Shown: piece by piece, positions 1-8,363 of the stretch | Position numbering within the stretch: position 1 is the first letter of the stretch | Layout: every line of letters starts with the position of its first letter | Origin: JALYXS01 sp051003795 | GTDB lineage: Bacteria; Acidobacteriota; Terriglobia; Bryobacterales; Bryobacteraceae | Assembly (NCBI GenBank): GCA_051003795.1 | Contig: JBPCKZ010000201.1 | Location: forward strand, 16,132-80,131 | DNA: 64,000 nucleotides | Reading direction: 5' to 3' | Translations under genes and position numbers: made by a program | Notes under the pieces: generated by a model | Told to the model about the DNA's origin: nothing | The model's input: the letters and a program-made list of their open reading frames with translations, nothing else | The model's database searches: none

Positions 1-825
1 CAGGTGGGTCGCGCGCGGATCTTCGGTCCGGTAAACACGATGTCCGAACCCCGGGATCTTCGCCTTGCGCGCCAGCATGTCCTTGGCGCGCGCGACCGCT
101 TTATCGGCTTCCCCTACTTCGAGCAACATGCGGATGACATCTTCGTTCGCGCCGCCATGCAGCGGGCCTTTCAGCGCGCCAATGGCCGACGTGATGCAGG
201 AGTAAATATCGGATAGGGTAGCGGCCGTAACGCGCGCCGCGAATGTCGAGGCATTCAATTCGTGATCCGCGTGCAGAATGAGAGCCACGTCGAATGTGTG
301 CTCCATAACGTCGTCCGGCCGCTTCCCGGTGAGCGTGTAAAGAAAGTTTGCGGCGAAGCTCAGGCCTGGATCGTTGGGGATCGGCTCTTTGCCCGTCCGC
401 AACCGGTCGTAAGTGCTGACGATCGTCGAAGTCTGCGCCATCAATTTGGTCGCCTTCTTCGCGTTCGCGGCTGGCGACATATCGCGCGCCAGCGGATCGA
501 ACAGGCTCAACATTGAAACCGCCGTCCGCAAAACATCCATTGGGAGTGCTTTCGGGACGCTCTTGAGAAAGGAGGCAACTTCCCGCGGAATCTCCGAATT
601 CGCGGCGATTTCCAACTTGAGTTGCTTCAACTCCTCCGCTTTCGGCAGTCGCCCGTGCCACAACAGATAAATTACTTCTTCGAATGCGGCTTGGTCGGCA
701 AGCGTATGGATGTTGTAGCCGCGGTAGCTGAGGATACCCTCGTAGCCATCGATGAAACAGATTTCCGATTCGCCGGCAATTACGCCTTCTAGACCTGCGC
801 CCGTGCTAGTTGTGGTCGAGCTCAT
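1..825 (-). CDS. gltA: Citrate synthase, 3' end cut by window edge
   Basis: Condenses acetyl-CoA and oxaloacetate to citrate, the cytosolic entry step of the TCA cycle. The 275 visible residues begin at an ATG at 825 preceded by a GAAGGGG ribosome site, and run off the left edge in frame. Family signatures seen: HADHELNAS near residue 185, GPMHGGANE near 222 and GFGHRVY near 261. These His residues belong to the substrate-binding and catalytic centre of the family. The missing C-terminus should hold the catalytic Asp (about 100 residues). It lies 14 bp behind a small membrane protein and an OmpH-like gene on the same strand, so it is probably the last gene of that unit. Size and motifs fit the short bacterial citrate or 2-methylcitrate synthase type; citrate synthase is the likelier reading. 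Confidence 0.93.
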   Translation of the reverse strand, partial: MSSTTTSTGAGLEGVIAGESEICFIDGYEGILSYRGYNIHTLADQAAFEEVIYLLWHGRLPKAEELKQLKLEIAANSEIPREVASFLKSVPKALPMDVLRTAVSMLSLFDPLARDMSPAANAKKATKLMAQTSTIVSTYDRLRTGKEPIPNDPGLSFAANFLYTLTGKRPDDVMEHTFDVALILHADHELNASTFAARVTAATLSDIYSCITSAIGALKGPLHGGANEDVIRMLLEVGEADKAVARAKDMLARKAKIPGFGHRVYRTEDPRATHL

Positions 826-839
826 TTTCCCCTTCAATT

Positions 840-1340
840 CTATTTCAAGAATGGCTTGCGAAGTTGGCCCACGGTCCGGTGCATCATGATCGAAAACGAC
901 CCCTTATGAGGGCAGACCGGAACCGGCGAAAAACTCAGGACGGGATTGCCGTTCTCGATCCACAGCTTTTCCTGCCGCGACCGGTTTACATCCACGGTCA
1001 GAATCACGCCAGTTCCACAGGACTCGCTATCGGCAATATTTAATACCGACGGGTCCGCGCCGGTGCTTTTCGAACCCCAATCTTCAAGAAATTTTTCGTA
1101 CGAATAGCCGTCGCACGGCTTCGCCACCGAGCAGCCCCACATGGCATAGGCTGCCGCGTAATCCTGCCCGCGGAGCCGTTTCAAGAAATCTTTGCCGGCC
1201 CGCTCTTGCGCGTGGTTCTTAAAAACGTAGTAGGCGAGGCCGATGACGATAATACCGAGAACACCAAAAACGACGATGCGCTTAACCAGAGTTTCCCTGC
1301 GCTCGTCGCCCGTGCCGTAGTGATCCAGGTAGCCGACCAT
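840..1340 (-). CDS. Hypothetical single-pass membrane protein
   Basis: A 166-residue protein of no family I recognise. A charged N-terminus of about 18 residues (DERRETLVKR) precedes one hydrophobic segment near residues 20-40 (IVVFGVLGIIVIGLAYYVF), giving a type II anchor with the rest probably outside the membrane. The outer part has Cys residues near 69, 76, 108 and 142, which could form disulfides, and resembles a small NTF2-like or DUF4864-like fold; that is only an impression. It lies 19 bp after the OmpH-like gene and 14 bp before citrate synthase, so all three are probably co-transcribed. Its link to citrate synthase is positional only. Confidence 0.7.
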   Translation of the reverse strand: MVGYLDHYGTGDERRETLVKRIVVFGVLGIIVIGLAYYVFKNHAQERAGKDFLKRLRGQDYAAAYAMWGCSVAKPCDGYSYEKFLEDWGSKSTGADPSVLNIADSESCGTGVILTVDVNRSRQEKLWIENGNPVLSFSPVPVCPHKGSFSIMMHRTVGQLRKPFLK

Positions 1341-1359
1341 CGGCTCCTCCCGTTTCCCG

Positions 1360-1884
1360 CTATTTGGCGGGGAAGGCTTTGTTGTATTCCGCCAACACGT
1401 CGCTCGTTATATCGAGCGCCGGCTTGAAATACACGGTGTTCGTTACGTCCACCACCACATCGTAACCTTTATCCGCCGCCAGCTTGGCTACAACACCCTG
1501 CATTTGCTTCGAGCTCTTGCTCAAAATGTCGTTTCTTTCACGATCGACATCCGCTTGCAAATCTTCGGTCAGGCGTTGCAGTTCGCGTTGGCGGGTCTGG
1601 CCCTGAGCCGTCAGATCGGCTTGGCCCTGCTGGGTGAGCTTGCCCGCGTTTTTCTGCAGATTGTCCTGGATGCCTTGCAATTCGGCTTCGATCTTCTGCA
1701 TCTCCGCCTGCCGGGGCTTGTACTTGGCTTCGAGCGCGGCGGAAGCCTTCTTGATTTCATCCGATTCGAGAACGGCGCGCTGCAAATTGACAACTGCAAC
1801 CTTGATCTGCGCGGACGCAAGACCGGCAACGGAGGACAAGACCAGGCACAATAAGGCCGCTCTCGCGGACCAGCTTCCGGACAT
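1360..1884 (-). CDS. OmpH/Skp-family periplasmic chaperone
   Basis: A 174-residue secreted protein of the OmpH/Skp family, which holds unfolded outer-membrane proteins in the periplasm. It has a Sec signal peptide (hydrophobic residues 8-25, cleavage around ASAQ), then the typical first strand IKVAVVNLQRAV and a long Lys/Glu/Gln-rich coiled coil (about residues 40-120) that forms the tentacle in this family. The C-terminal strand YDVVVDVTNTVYF is also typical. The ATG at 1884 has a well-spaced AAGGAG. It is the first gene of a three-gene minus-strand unit with the membrane protein and citrate synthase. In many bacteria skp sits next to bamA; here it does not. Confidence 0.88.
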   Translation of the reverse strand: MSGSWSARAALLCLVLSSVAGLASAQIKVAVVNLQRAVLESDEIKKASAALEAKYKPRQAEMQKIEAELQGIQDNLQKNAGKLTQQGQADLTAQGQTRQRELQRLTEDLQADVDRERNDILSKSSKQMQGVVAKLAADKGYDVVVDVTNTVYFKPALDITSDVLAEYNKAFPAK

Positions 1885-2004
1885 TTGGAAAGGCTCCTTC
1901 AGAAGGGGTGAAAGTTCAGATTAACACACGCGAAAAACCGTCCAAATTCCGAACCGTTCGACATTTTGCCGAACAGCGGTGAAAATGAGTATAGCGAGGC
2001 AAAA

Positions 2005-3390
2005 ATGGATCGCCGCAGTGCAATCAAGGGCTTGGCAACCGGTTTCGCGGGACTTCCGGCCGCCGCTCGGAACGCGATTGCGCCTCGTGCCCGCCCGAAC
2101 ATACTTTATCTCCATTCTCACGATACCGGACGCTACATCGAGCCGTACGGCCACGATTTGCCCACTCCCAATCTGCGCAAGTTCGCGGAAGAGTCGGTTC
2201 TGTTCCGGCAAGCGTTCGATGCCGCCCCGACATGCTCTCCAAGCCGCGCCAGCCTGCTCACGGGGCAATGTCCGCACAACAGCGGCATGCTCGGCCTGGC
2301 GCACCGCGGTTTTTCGCTCAACGACTACAAACAGCACATCGTACACACTCTGCGCGACCGGGCGGGTTACCGCTCGACCCTCATCGGAGTCCAACACGTG
2401 GCGAAGAGCCCGGAAATTATCGGCTACGACGAAGTTGTCAAAATCCAAAACACGCACGCCCGGTACGTGGCCCCCGCGGCCGTCAACTGGATTCGAAATG
2501 CGCCCAAGCGTCCGTTCTTCCTGAGTGTCGGGTTTCAGGAAACACATCGCGTTTTTCCGAACCCGGGGCCGGAAGACGACCAGCGGTTCTGCGTGCCGCC
2601 TTCTCCCATTCCCGATACGGCGAAGACGCGTGAAGATATCGCCGCATTCCACGCCAGCGCGCGCACTCTGGACGCGGCGATGGGCGACGTGCTGCGCGCG
2701 CTCGAATCCGCGGGTCTCGCGGGGAACACCCTGGTAATCTGCACCACCGACCATGGCATCGCGTTCCCGGAGATGAAATGCGATCTCACGCATCACGGTA
2801 CCGGAGTGATGCTGATGATGCGCGGCCCCGGCGGCTTTGGCGGCGGCAAGGTGTCGGATACGTTGGTTTCGCAGATGGATTTGTTCCCAACGCTCTGCGA
2901 AATTCTGGAAATTCCAGCGCCTGCGTGGCTGCAAGGCCGTTCGCTCATGCCGCTGTTGCGTGGAGAGAAGCCGGAGATCCACGACGAGCTGTTCGCCGAA
3001 GTAAATTATCACGCAGCTTACGAGCCGAAGCGTTCGGTCCGCATCAAACGTTGGAGCTACATGCGGAACTACGACGAACGCCGCCGGCCGGTTCTGCCCA
3101 ATTGCGACGACGGGCCGAGCAAAGACGCGTGGCTGGAATTTGGATGGCGCGACCGCGTCGTCCCGCCCGAGCAGCTCTACGATTTGGTTTTCGATCCCGA
3201 AGAGCGGCGCAATCTGGCTACGGACCCTTCGGTGTCACGAGTGTTGGGCGACATGCGGGGACGGCTCGACGCCTGGATGCGGCGCACGGACGATCCGCTG
3301 CTGCGCGGGCCGGTGAAAGCTCCCGCGGGCGCTCGGGTGAACGATCCCGACGGCGTTTCTCCGCGGGAACCGACGCATATCGCCGGCTAG
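2005..3390 (+). CDS. Tat-exported type I sulfatase
   Basis: A 461-residue sulfatase of the alkaline phosphatase superfamily that removes sulfate esters from an organic, probably glycan, substrate. The N-terminus MDRRSAIKGLATGFAG is a Tat-type signal. NILYLHSHD supplies the first metal-binding Asp, and CSPSRASLLTG (Cys near residue 77) is the C-x-P-S-R motif whose Cys is converted to formylglycine. TDHGIAFPEMK provides the second metal-site Asp-His. I chose the ATG at 2005 over an in-frame ATG at 1966 because it puts the twin Arg at the N-terminus. Maturation needs a formylglycine-generating enzyme; the SUMF1 gene in this window is interrupted and lacks catalytic cysteines, so it is not an obvious partner. 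Confidence 0.92.
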   Translation: MDRRSAIKGLATGFAGLPAAARNAIAPRARPNILYLHSHDTGRYIEPYGHDLPTPNLRKFAEESVLFRQAFDAAPTCSPSRASLLTGQCPHNSGMLGLAHRGFSLNDYKQHIVHTLRDRAGYRSTLIGVQHVAKSPEIIGYDEVVKIQNTHARYVAPAAVNWIRNAPKRPFFLSVGFQETHRVFPNPGPEDDQRFCVPPSPIPDTAKTREDIAAFHASARTLDAAMGDVLRALESAGLAGNTLVICTTDHGIAFPEMKCDLTHHGTGVMLMMRGPGGFGGGKVSDTLVSQMDLFPTLCEILEIPAPAWLQGRSLMPLLRGEKPEIHDELFAEVNYHAAYEPKRSVRIKRWSYMRNYDERRRPVLPNCDDGPSKDAWLEFGWRDRVVPPEQLYDLVFDPEERRNLATDPSVSRVLGDMRGRLDAWMRRTDDPLLRGPVKAPAGARVNDPDGVSPREPTHIAG

Positions 3391-3516
3391 TGGCCTGTCG
3401 CGGCGCGGCCCAATCCCCAGCGGCAACCGCTTCCCTGCCGGTTTATCCCGGCGCACCCACCCGGCCGCCTGGCACTAGTTGCATTCGAAGCTCACGGCGT
3501 GATCTGATGCAATCCT

Positions 3517-4830
3517 ATGGCGACCCAGGCTTCCAATGTCATCCCAATCACCGAGGAGCGTCCAACCCACGTTCGCTACTGGGTAGTCGTATTCGCGGTC
3601 ACGCTCGCCGTCTTCTCCTATATCGACCGGGTCGCTTTATCGCGCGCTGCGGGAACGATTTCAAAAGAACTCGGGCTGAACAAAGAGCAGATGGGCTGGG
3701 TCTTCTTCGCATTCGCCTCGGCCTATGCGGCCTTCGAAATCCCGAGCGGCTACATGGGCGACCGCTGGGGTCCGCGGCGCGTACTGATGCGCATTGTGGT
3801 GTGGTGGTCGTTCTTCACGGCCGCGACCGGATGGGCCTTCAATTTCATATCGCTTTTCTTAACGCAACTTCTGTTTGGCGCGGGGGAGGCCGGATGCTTC
3901 CCTAACATCACCCGGGCTTTCGCCACATGGCTCCCGCGGGAAGAGCGGGTGCGCGCCCAAGGCATCATCTGGCTATCGGCGCGATGGGGCGGCGCGTTCA
4001 CCCCGCTTTTCGTCGTGTTCCTGTTCCGATTCGTTTCGTGGCGGCTCGCATTCGCCATCTTCGGAATGTTCGGCGCCGTCTGGGCCATCTTTTTTTTCCG
4101 CTGGTTCCGGGACAATCCGGCAGACAATCCGAAAGTAAACGCCGCCGAGCTCAGGCTGATGCGCGGATCGGAACAACTGCTCGGTCACGGCAAGATTCCG
4201 TGGGGCAGGTTCGCCGCTTCGAAGCAGGTCCGGCTGCTTTGCGCGCAATATTTTTGTCTCTCGTTCGGATGGTATTTCTATATCACGTGGCTACCGACCT
4301 TTCTCGACGAGAAACTAAAGCTTAGCTTGAGCCAAGGCGCGTTTTACGGGATTTTGCCGTTATTCCTGGGCGGCCTTGGATCGCTGTTTTGTGGATTCAT
4401 TTCCTCTCACCTGACTCGCTTCACCGGCAGCGTGACAAAGACGCGCAAGCTGCTGGGATGCATCGGATTCTTCGGCGCGGGGGCGTTGCTGATCGTCGCC
4501 ACCTTCCTGCACGAACCGCTTGCCGTAATGCTTTCGATCGGTTTCGCCAGTTTCTGCAACGATCTGGTCATGCCGACATCTTGGGGGGCGTGCATGGACG
4601 TGGGCGGTAAATTGGCGGGAACCCTTTCGGGGACCATGAACATGATGGGCAACTTCGGCGGGGCGCTCTATCCCGTGGTGACGGGCTACATTCTCCGCCA
4701 ATTCAACAACAATTGGGATCTGCCGTTGTACGTCTCGGCGGCGGTTTACTTCTGTGGGATTTTTCTGTGGCTGGCGCTGGATCCGGTAACTCCGATCGAG
4801 AGAACGGAGGTTAAGCTTGAACCGGCATAA
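3517..4830 (+). CDS. MFS transporter, anion:cation symporter (ExuT/GudP-like)
   Basis: A 437-residue inner-membrane permease of the major facilitator superfamily with about 12 hydrophobic segments. The loop between TM2 and TM3 carries the MFS signature GYMGDRWGPRR near residue 75. YIDRVALSRAAG in TM1 and GAGEAGCFPNITRAFATW in TM4 are typical of the anion:cation symporter family that imports hexuronates, glucarate or galactonate with protons. The exact substrate cannot be read from sequence. It follows the sulfatase by 126 bp on the same strand, so uptake of a sugar acid freed from a sulfated glycan is a reasonable inference, though a shared promoter is not shown. Confidence 0.9.
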   Translation: MATQASNVIPITEERPTHVRYWVVVFAVTLAVFSYIDRVALSRAAGTISKELGLNKEQMGWVFFAFASAYAAFEIPSGYMGDRWGPRRVLMRIVVWWSFFTAATGWAFNFISLFLTQLLFGAGEAGCFPNITRAFATWLPREERVRAQGIIWLSARWGGAFTPLFVVFLFRFVSWRLAFAIFGMFGAVWAIFFFRWFRDNPADNPKVNAAELRLMRGSEQLLGHGKIPWGRFAASKQVRLLCAQYFCLSFGWYFYITWLPTFLDEKLKLSLSQGAFYGILPLFLGGLGSLFCGFISSHLTRFTGSVTKTRKLLGCIGFFGAGALLIVATFLHEPLAVMLSIGFASFCNDLVMPTSWGACMDVGGKLAGTLSGTMNMMGNFGGALYPVVTGYILRQFNNNWDLPLYVSAAVYFCGIFLWLALDPVTPIERTEVKLEPA

Positions 4831-4853
4831 GCCTGGTTTGAGGTATTCCCTCT

Positions 4854-4882
4854 TTGTGTTTCAACTACGTTTGTGGTATAAA
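4854..4882 (+). promoter_or_regulatory. Promoter of the Phd/VapC module
   Basis: TTGTGT (4854-4859), a 17-bp spacer and TATAAA (4877-4882) form a good sigma-70-like promoter. It decides the antitoxin start: the upstream ATG at 4882 lies inside the -10 box, whereas the ATG at 4900 is downstream of the expected transcription start and preceded by AGGGTG. TTTGTG occurs twice (4853-4858 and 4870-4875), a possible direct repeat for autoregulation. Confidence 0.5.
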
Positions 4883-4899
4883 TGACCAGGGTGACTATT

Positions 4900-5187
4900 A
4901 TGGCTACCGCAACAAAAATGCAACGAAGCGGCGCGACCGCCGAAGTCTGGACGGTGGCCGATGCAAAGGCTCGCCTGAGCGAAGTAATCCAGCACGCCGT
5001 ATCCGGGGGGCCGCAGGTGATTACGAAAAACGGACACAAAACGGTGGTTGTGGTTTCAGTGGAAGAGTGGGAGCGCAAGACGAATCGGAAGGGCAACCTC
5101 GCCGAATTTTTTGCCGCTTCCCCGCTTCGGGAATCCGGTTTGAAGGTGAAGCGGAACAAGGACGCCCCCCGCGATATCGAGCTTTGA
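4900..5187 (+). CDS. Type II antitoxin, Phd/YefM family
   Basis: A 95-residue antitoxin expected to neutralise the VapC toxin encoded next to it and to repress the shared promoter. The N-terminal half has the Phd/YefM DNA-binding fold, with signature EVWTVADAKARLSEVIQHA followed by GPQVITKNGHKTVVVVSVEEW. The C-terminal tail (about residues 60-95) is charged and probably disordered until it wraps the toxin. Start at the ATG at 4900, after AGGGTG at suitable spacing. The stop TGA (5185-5187) overlaps the TTG start of the toxin, which implies translational coupling. Confidence 0.88.
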   Translation: MATATKMQRSGATAEVWTVADAKARLSEVIQHAVSGGPQVITKNGHKTVVVVSVEEWERKTNRKGNLAEFFAASPLRESGLKVKRNKDAPRDIEL

Positions 5188-5612
5188 GGTTTCTTCTCGA
5201 TACGAACGTGATCTCGGAATGGGTGAAACCTCATCCCGATCCGAACGTCGTAAGCTGGCTCGCCGAAGCCGACGAAGATCGCGTTTTTATCAGCGTGGCC
5301 TCTTTAGCGGAGATCCGCTTCGGTATCGACCTGATGCCGGGCGGACGCCGCCAGGATCGCTTGATTTTGTGGCTCGAAGAAGAGCTGCCGGTCCGGTTTG
5401 AAGGACGCGTGCTCGCCATCGATCGGCGAATTGCGGACACCTGGGGCATTGTCTCGGCTCGTGCCCGGAAGACGGGCGGAACGCTGGGTTCGATGGACGC
5501 TTTCTTCGCCGCCACGGCGGAGACGCACGCCTTAACGCTCGTGACCCGCAACACCGGCGACTTCGAGAAATTGAAAATCCCGCTGCTGAACCCGTGGCAC
5601 GCGCCGGTATAA
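5184..5612 (+). CDS. vapC: Type II toxin, PIN-domain ribonuclease (VapC/FitB-like)
   Basis: A 142-residue PIN-domain protein, predicted to be a magnesium-dependent RNase that blocks translation when free. It reads FLLDTNVISEW at the N-terminus (first catalytic Asp), SLAEIRFGI (Glu), then SMDAFFAATAE and VTRNTGDFEKL for the last acidic residues. It is full length and close to FitB/VapC toxins. No ATG or GTG fits the conserved N-terminus; the TTG at 5184, overlapping the antitoxin stop in TTGA, gives M-R-F-L-L-D-T-N and is the clear choice. Its stop codon lies inside the first unit of a perfect 17-bp tandem duplication. Confidence 0.9.
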   Translation: MRFLLDTNVISEWVKPHPDPNVVSWLAEADEDRVFISVASLAEIRFGIDLMPGGRRQDRLILWLEEELPVRFEGRVLAIDRRIADTWGIVSARARKTGGTLGSMDAFFAATAETHALTLVTRNTGDFEKLKIPLLNPWHAPV

Positions 5613-5630
5613 TGCACGCGCCGGTATAAT
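5597..5630. repeat. Perfect 17-bp tandem duplication at the end of vapC
   Basis: GCACGCGCCGGTATAAT occurs twice head to tail at 5597-5613 and 5614-5630. The first copy contains the vapC stop; each ends in TATAAT. The second copy puts a -10-like box shortly before the decayed DUF1175 gene. Confidence 0.9.
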
Positions 5631-5639
5631 TGAGACCCT

Positions 5640-6083
5640 GTGGGCGGGAACGCTTCGGCATATCTTTCAATGGTTGTGCTTGCAGGCGCGTCCGCCGCTC
5701 TCTGGCCAAAGCCCGTTCCCGCTTTCACGTTGCGGCGGCACGATGGAGCTTGGACGGCAAGTCTGGGATTGCGATTTGTTCCGAACCTTCCTTCCGTCGC
5801 GAAGTATGTTTATGACCTCGCGGACGGCGCCTTCGCGCAGTTCGCCGATGAGACACTCCGGCGCTACAATTCGCATCTGGTGAGCCGCGATCTAGGCCAC
5901 GCCGTCCCCGGCGATCTGCTCTTCCTTCGCCAATCCGAACGGAAGATGCCGTTCCATGCAATGATTTTTCTGGGCCGCAGCCAGGTGGAACGCCGTCAAG
6001 AAGATTTTTTCCTGTACCACACCGGTCCGGGCGGCGAAATTCGCCAGCCGCAATGGCGACCCGTGCCGGGGTTGCCCGGAGGA
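5640..6083 (+). pseudogene. Decayed DUF1175 (YfaT-like) gene
   Basis: The reading frame from 5640 carries recognisable DUF1175 pieces: LPSVAKYVYD, then DGAFAQFADETLRRYNSHLVSRDL, GDLLFLRQSERKMPFHAMIFLGRS, YHTGPGGEIR and QWRPVPG. DUF1175 proteins are small exported proteins encoded beside bacterial alpha-2-macroglobulins in Acidobacteria and in the E. coli yfa cluster. The N-terminus does not match the family, stretches expected between the blocks are missing, and the usual C-terminus (FLGVYRW-like) is lost where inverted sequence begins near 6085. The frame stays open to 6383 only because GC-rich antisense sequence lacks stops. I read this as a dead gene left by several deletions and an inversion. 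The family assignment is from memory of its motifs. Confidence 0.6.
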
Positions 6084-6086
6084 TTG

Positions 6087-6374
6087 CTCGCGCAATGCCT
6101 TGATTTTCCGCCACGAATCGTCCGTGAACTGATCGCGTACCGTGAAGCGCATGCGCGCGTGCCATGCGCGCTTAAAGGAGTGGAATCGCTCGATCGGCGT
6201 CCGCTCGCGCGGAGGTCGCGGCGCGCGACCGCCAAACATGTGCGGATCCTCCAACTGCTCGAAGAATTTGACCGGATCGTCCACGCGATATACGCGGAAA
6301 TCGAGATCCATGATGTCCGCGGCGCTCAGTTCGACGCTGGCCTTCTCGCCTGGCGCGAATGTTTTTCCGCTGCT
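6087..6374 (-). pseudogene. Alpha-2-macroglobulin N-terminal fragment, inverted
   Basis: Read on the minus strand, this stretch encodes SSGKTFAPGEKASVELSA, then LDFRVYRVDDPVKFFEQLEDP, IERFHSFKRAWHARMRF and FTDDSWRKIKA. That is the order seen in the first macroglobulin domain of bacterial YfaS-type alpha-2-macroglobulins, periplasmic lipoproteins thought to trap foreign proteases. It has no start codon or signal peptide of its own and lies between DUF1175 and plus-strand pieces of the same protein. Flipping about 290 bp would restore the order DUF1175, macroglobulin N-terminus, macroglobulin middle on one strand. It is therefore an inverted part of the locus, not a separate gene. Confidence 0.6.
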
Positions 6375-6383
6375 TCGGCATAG

Positions 6384-7214
6384 TTGGTGACGCGGCAGGT
6401 GGTTGCGGTTTGGCGACAATGGATCGCGCTGCGGGGCCGCTGGAACTCGCAGTCGATCCCGATCAAAGTGAGCCGGAAGGGCGTGTACCTCGTCGAAGCG
6501 ACGCATGGCGATCTCCGCGCCTATATCAGAAACCGGAATACGAAGTTCGGGTCACGGACCGGGAAGGCACTCTCGATGCGAACGGCAAGCTTACCGTTTC
6601 CATTCCAACCGAAGTAAGCGAGCATCGTTGGGACGCTCGTTATCGGTGGAAGCCCGCATCACCGATGCAGGCAACCGCGAAATCTCCGGCGTAAATTCGG
6701 CTATTGCCACTTACGGCGGTTTCCTGGTGAACGTCCCGCCGGAGCAGTACGGTTTCATGCCCGGCGCGCGCGGCGCGTTTAACATCGAAGCGCGCGGTTA
6801 CGCCGGGAAGCCCGTGACCACGGCAGTTTCGGCCGATTTACTCGAACGCTTACATCTGGGTGACAAGCCAGGACATTTCGCTGTATGGCGATCGGCCGAA
6901 GCTCGTCCAACTTATCCCCGACAAGAAAAGCTATCGGGCAGGCGATGTCGCGAAAATTCTGATCGTCACCGGCGTGCCGCGGGCGCGGGTTCTGATCGCC
7001 GAAGAGGGCCGCACGCCGGCAAATCCCCGCATTATCGAAGCGACCGGGCCCGCGGTTACGGTGGAAGTGCCGATCCGGCGGGAACATGTGCCAAATTTTT
7101 TTGTCTCCGCGGCGTTTTTGAATGACAACCAATTTTTCCAGGGATCGAAGAGCGACGCCGGATACTCTGACCTTCTTCTACGGCCGAACTTACAACATGG
7201 TTACGGTAGGCAGG
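6384..7214 (+). pseudogene. Alpha-2-macroglobulin (YfaS-like) remnants in three frames
   Basis: Pieces of one large alpha-2-macroglobulin follow each other in changing frames. 6384-6525 reads VAVWRQ...KGVYLVEATHGDLRAY. 6531-6647 reads KPEYEVRVTDREGTLDANGK...EVSEHRWDARYR. 6648-6855 reads VEARITDAGNREISG and MPGARGAFNIEARGYAGKPV. 6863-7140 reads DISLYGDRPKLVQLIPDKKS and YRAGDVAKILIVTG. A last motif FYGRTYNMV lies near 7178-7204. Intact members have about 1,500-2,000 residues, so most of the gene is gone. The change at 6647 is explained by one missing G, the others by deletions. It is clearly non-functional and overlaps the region upstream of the next gene. Confidence 0.65.
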
Positions 7215-7244
7215 CCCGTATCACCCTTCCTTTATATTCAAAAG

Positions 7245-8363
7245 ATGCCTTCGCCCGCACTGTGGGAGCAGTATCGGGACCAGTTTCCCGTTCGCAAGAA
7301 CCTGGTGTACTTGAATCACGCGGGCGTTGCGCCGTTATGCAAAGCCGCCTCCGACGCCATGAAAAATCTTGCCGACGACGCGTGCGAGCATGGCAGCTTC
7401 CATTACGACAAGTGGCTCGCGGCGTATGACGGCCTCAGGCAAGCCGGCGCCAGGTTGATCGGGGCGGACCCCGGCGAAATCGCGATCGTGAAGAACACGT
7501 CGGAAGGAATCTCGACGATCGCCGCGGGCATGAAATGGAAGGCCGGCGAAAAAGTCGTGGCGTTTATCGAGGAATTCCCGTCGAATTTTTATCCTTGGAA
7601 GAGACTGGAAAGTCTCGGCGTGCAGGTGATCTGGCTTTCCGTTTTCGATCCGCTCGAGAAAATCGATGCTGCCTGCCGCGGGGCGCGGCTGCTCGCCGTA
7701 AGCTACGTGCAATATCTGAGCGGCTATCGCGTGGACCTCAATGCGCTCGGCGAAATCTGCGATCGGAACGGCTGTCTGTTTCTGGTGGATGCGATTCAGG
7801 GACTGGGAGTTTTCCCCATTGACGCGCGGAAAGCCAAGATTCATGCGCTCGCCGCGGATGGCCACAAATGGCTCCTGGGCCCCGAAGGCTGCGGAATCCT
7901 ATACGTTCAAAGAAATTTTCAGGATCAAGTGGAACCTGTCGAATTCGGCTGGACCAACGTGGCCCAATACAACGATTATTCGTCGCGCGAAATGACATTG
8001 CGCGGCGATGCCGGCCGGTACGAGTGCGGAACGCTGAACACCATCGGGTGCTTCGGGCTTCAGGCGGCGATTAATTTTCTGCTGGAAGTAGGCGTCGAGC
8101 GCGCGGGCGCGGACGTTCAAGCGTTAGGCGATCGAATCTGGGATGGCGTGCGGGCGCTCGGTTACGAGACTCTGGGAATGCGAACGCCGGATACGGGCGC
8201 CGGCATCGTGAGCTTTCGGAAGGAAGGCGTCGAGAGCCACCTGATTGTGCGCCGCCTGAAAGAAGCGGGCTTCATGGCCGCGCCGCGCCAGGGATGGGTC
8301 CGCGTGTCGCCGCATTTTTATATCGGCCCGGCGGATGTTGAGGGCCTCTTAGATCACTTGTAG
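7245..8363 (+). CDS. PLP-dependent aminotransferase class V
   Basis: A 372-residue cytosolic enzyme of the aminotransferase class V / cysteine desulfurase fold. Seen: YLNHAGVAP near residue 22, NTSEGISTIA for phosphate and cofactor binding near 84, LVDAIQGLG (Asp 182 pairs with the pyridine nitrogen) and ADGHKWLLGPEG, whose Lys near 208 forms the Schiff base. Length and motifs fit the broad isopenicillin-N-epimerase-like and selenocysteine-lyase-like groups; the substrate is not readable. The ATG at 7245 places the conserved WEQYRDQFPVR at the N-terminus; an in-frame ATG at 7197 is possible but lies in macroglobulin remnants. The 3' end overlaps the convergent methyltransferase gene by 15 bp. 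Confidence 0.88.
   Translation: MPSPALWEQYRDQFPVRKNLVYLNHAGVAPLCKAASDAMKNLADDACEHGSFHYDKWLAAYDGLRQAGARLIGADPGEIAIVKNTSEGISTIAAGMKWKAGEKVVAFIEEFPSNFYPWKRLESLGVQVIWLSVFDPLEKIDAACRGARLLAVSYVQYLSGYRVDLNALGEICDRNGCLFLVDAIQGLGVFPIDARKAKIHALAADGHKWLLGPEGCGILYVQRNFQDQVEPVEFGWTNVAQYNDYSSREMTLRGDAGRYECGTLNTIGCFGLQAAINFLLEVGVERAGADVQALGDRIWDGVRALGYETLGMRTPDTGAGIVSFRKEGVESHLIVRRLKEAGFMAAPRQGWVRVSPHFYIGPADVEGLLDHL

Noticed and set aside
1921..3012. Long minus-strand open frame opposite the sulfatase
   Set aside because: The plus strand carries all sulfatase motifs; the antisense frame is Arg/Ala-rich and stop-poor because of GC-rich codons.
4882..5187. Longer start for the Phd-like antitoxin at 4882
   Set aside because: That ATG lies inside the probable -10 box; 4900 has a ribosome site and follows the expected transcript start.
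6384..7429. Separate small genes in place of macroglobulin remnants
   Set aside because: Each frame holds consecutive macroglobulin motifs in the right order; none has its own start or complete domain.
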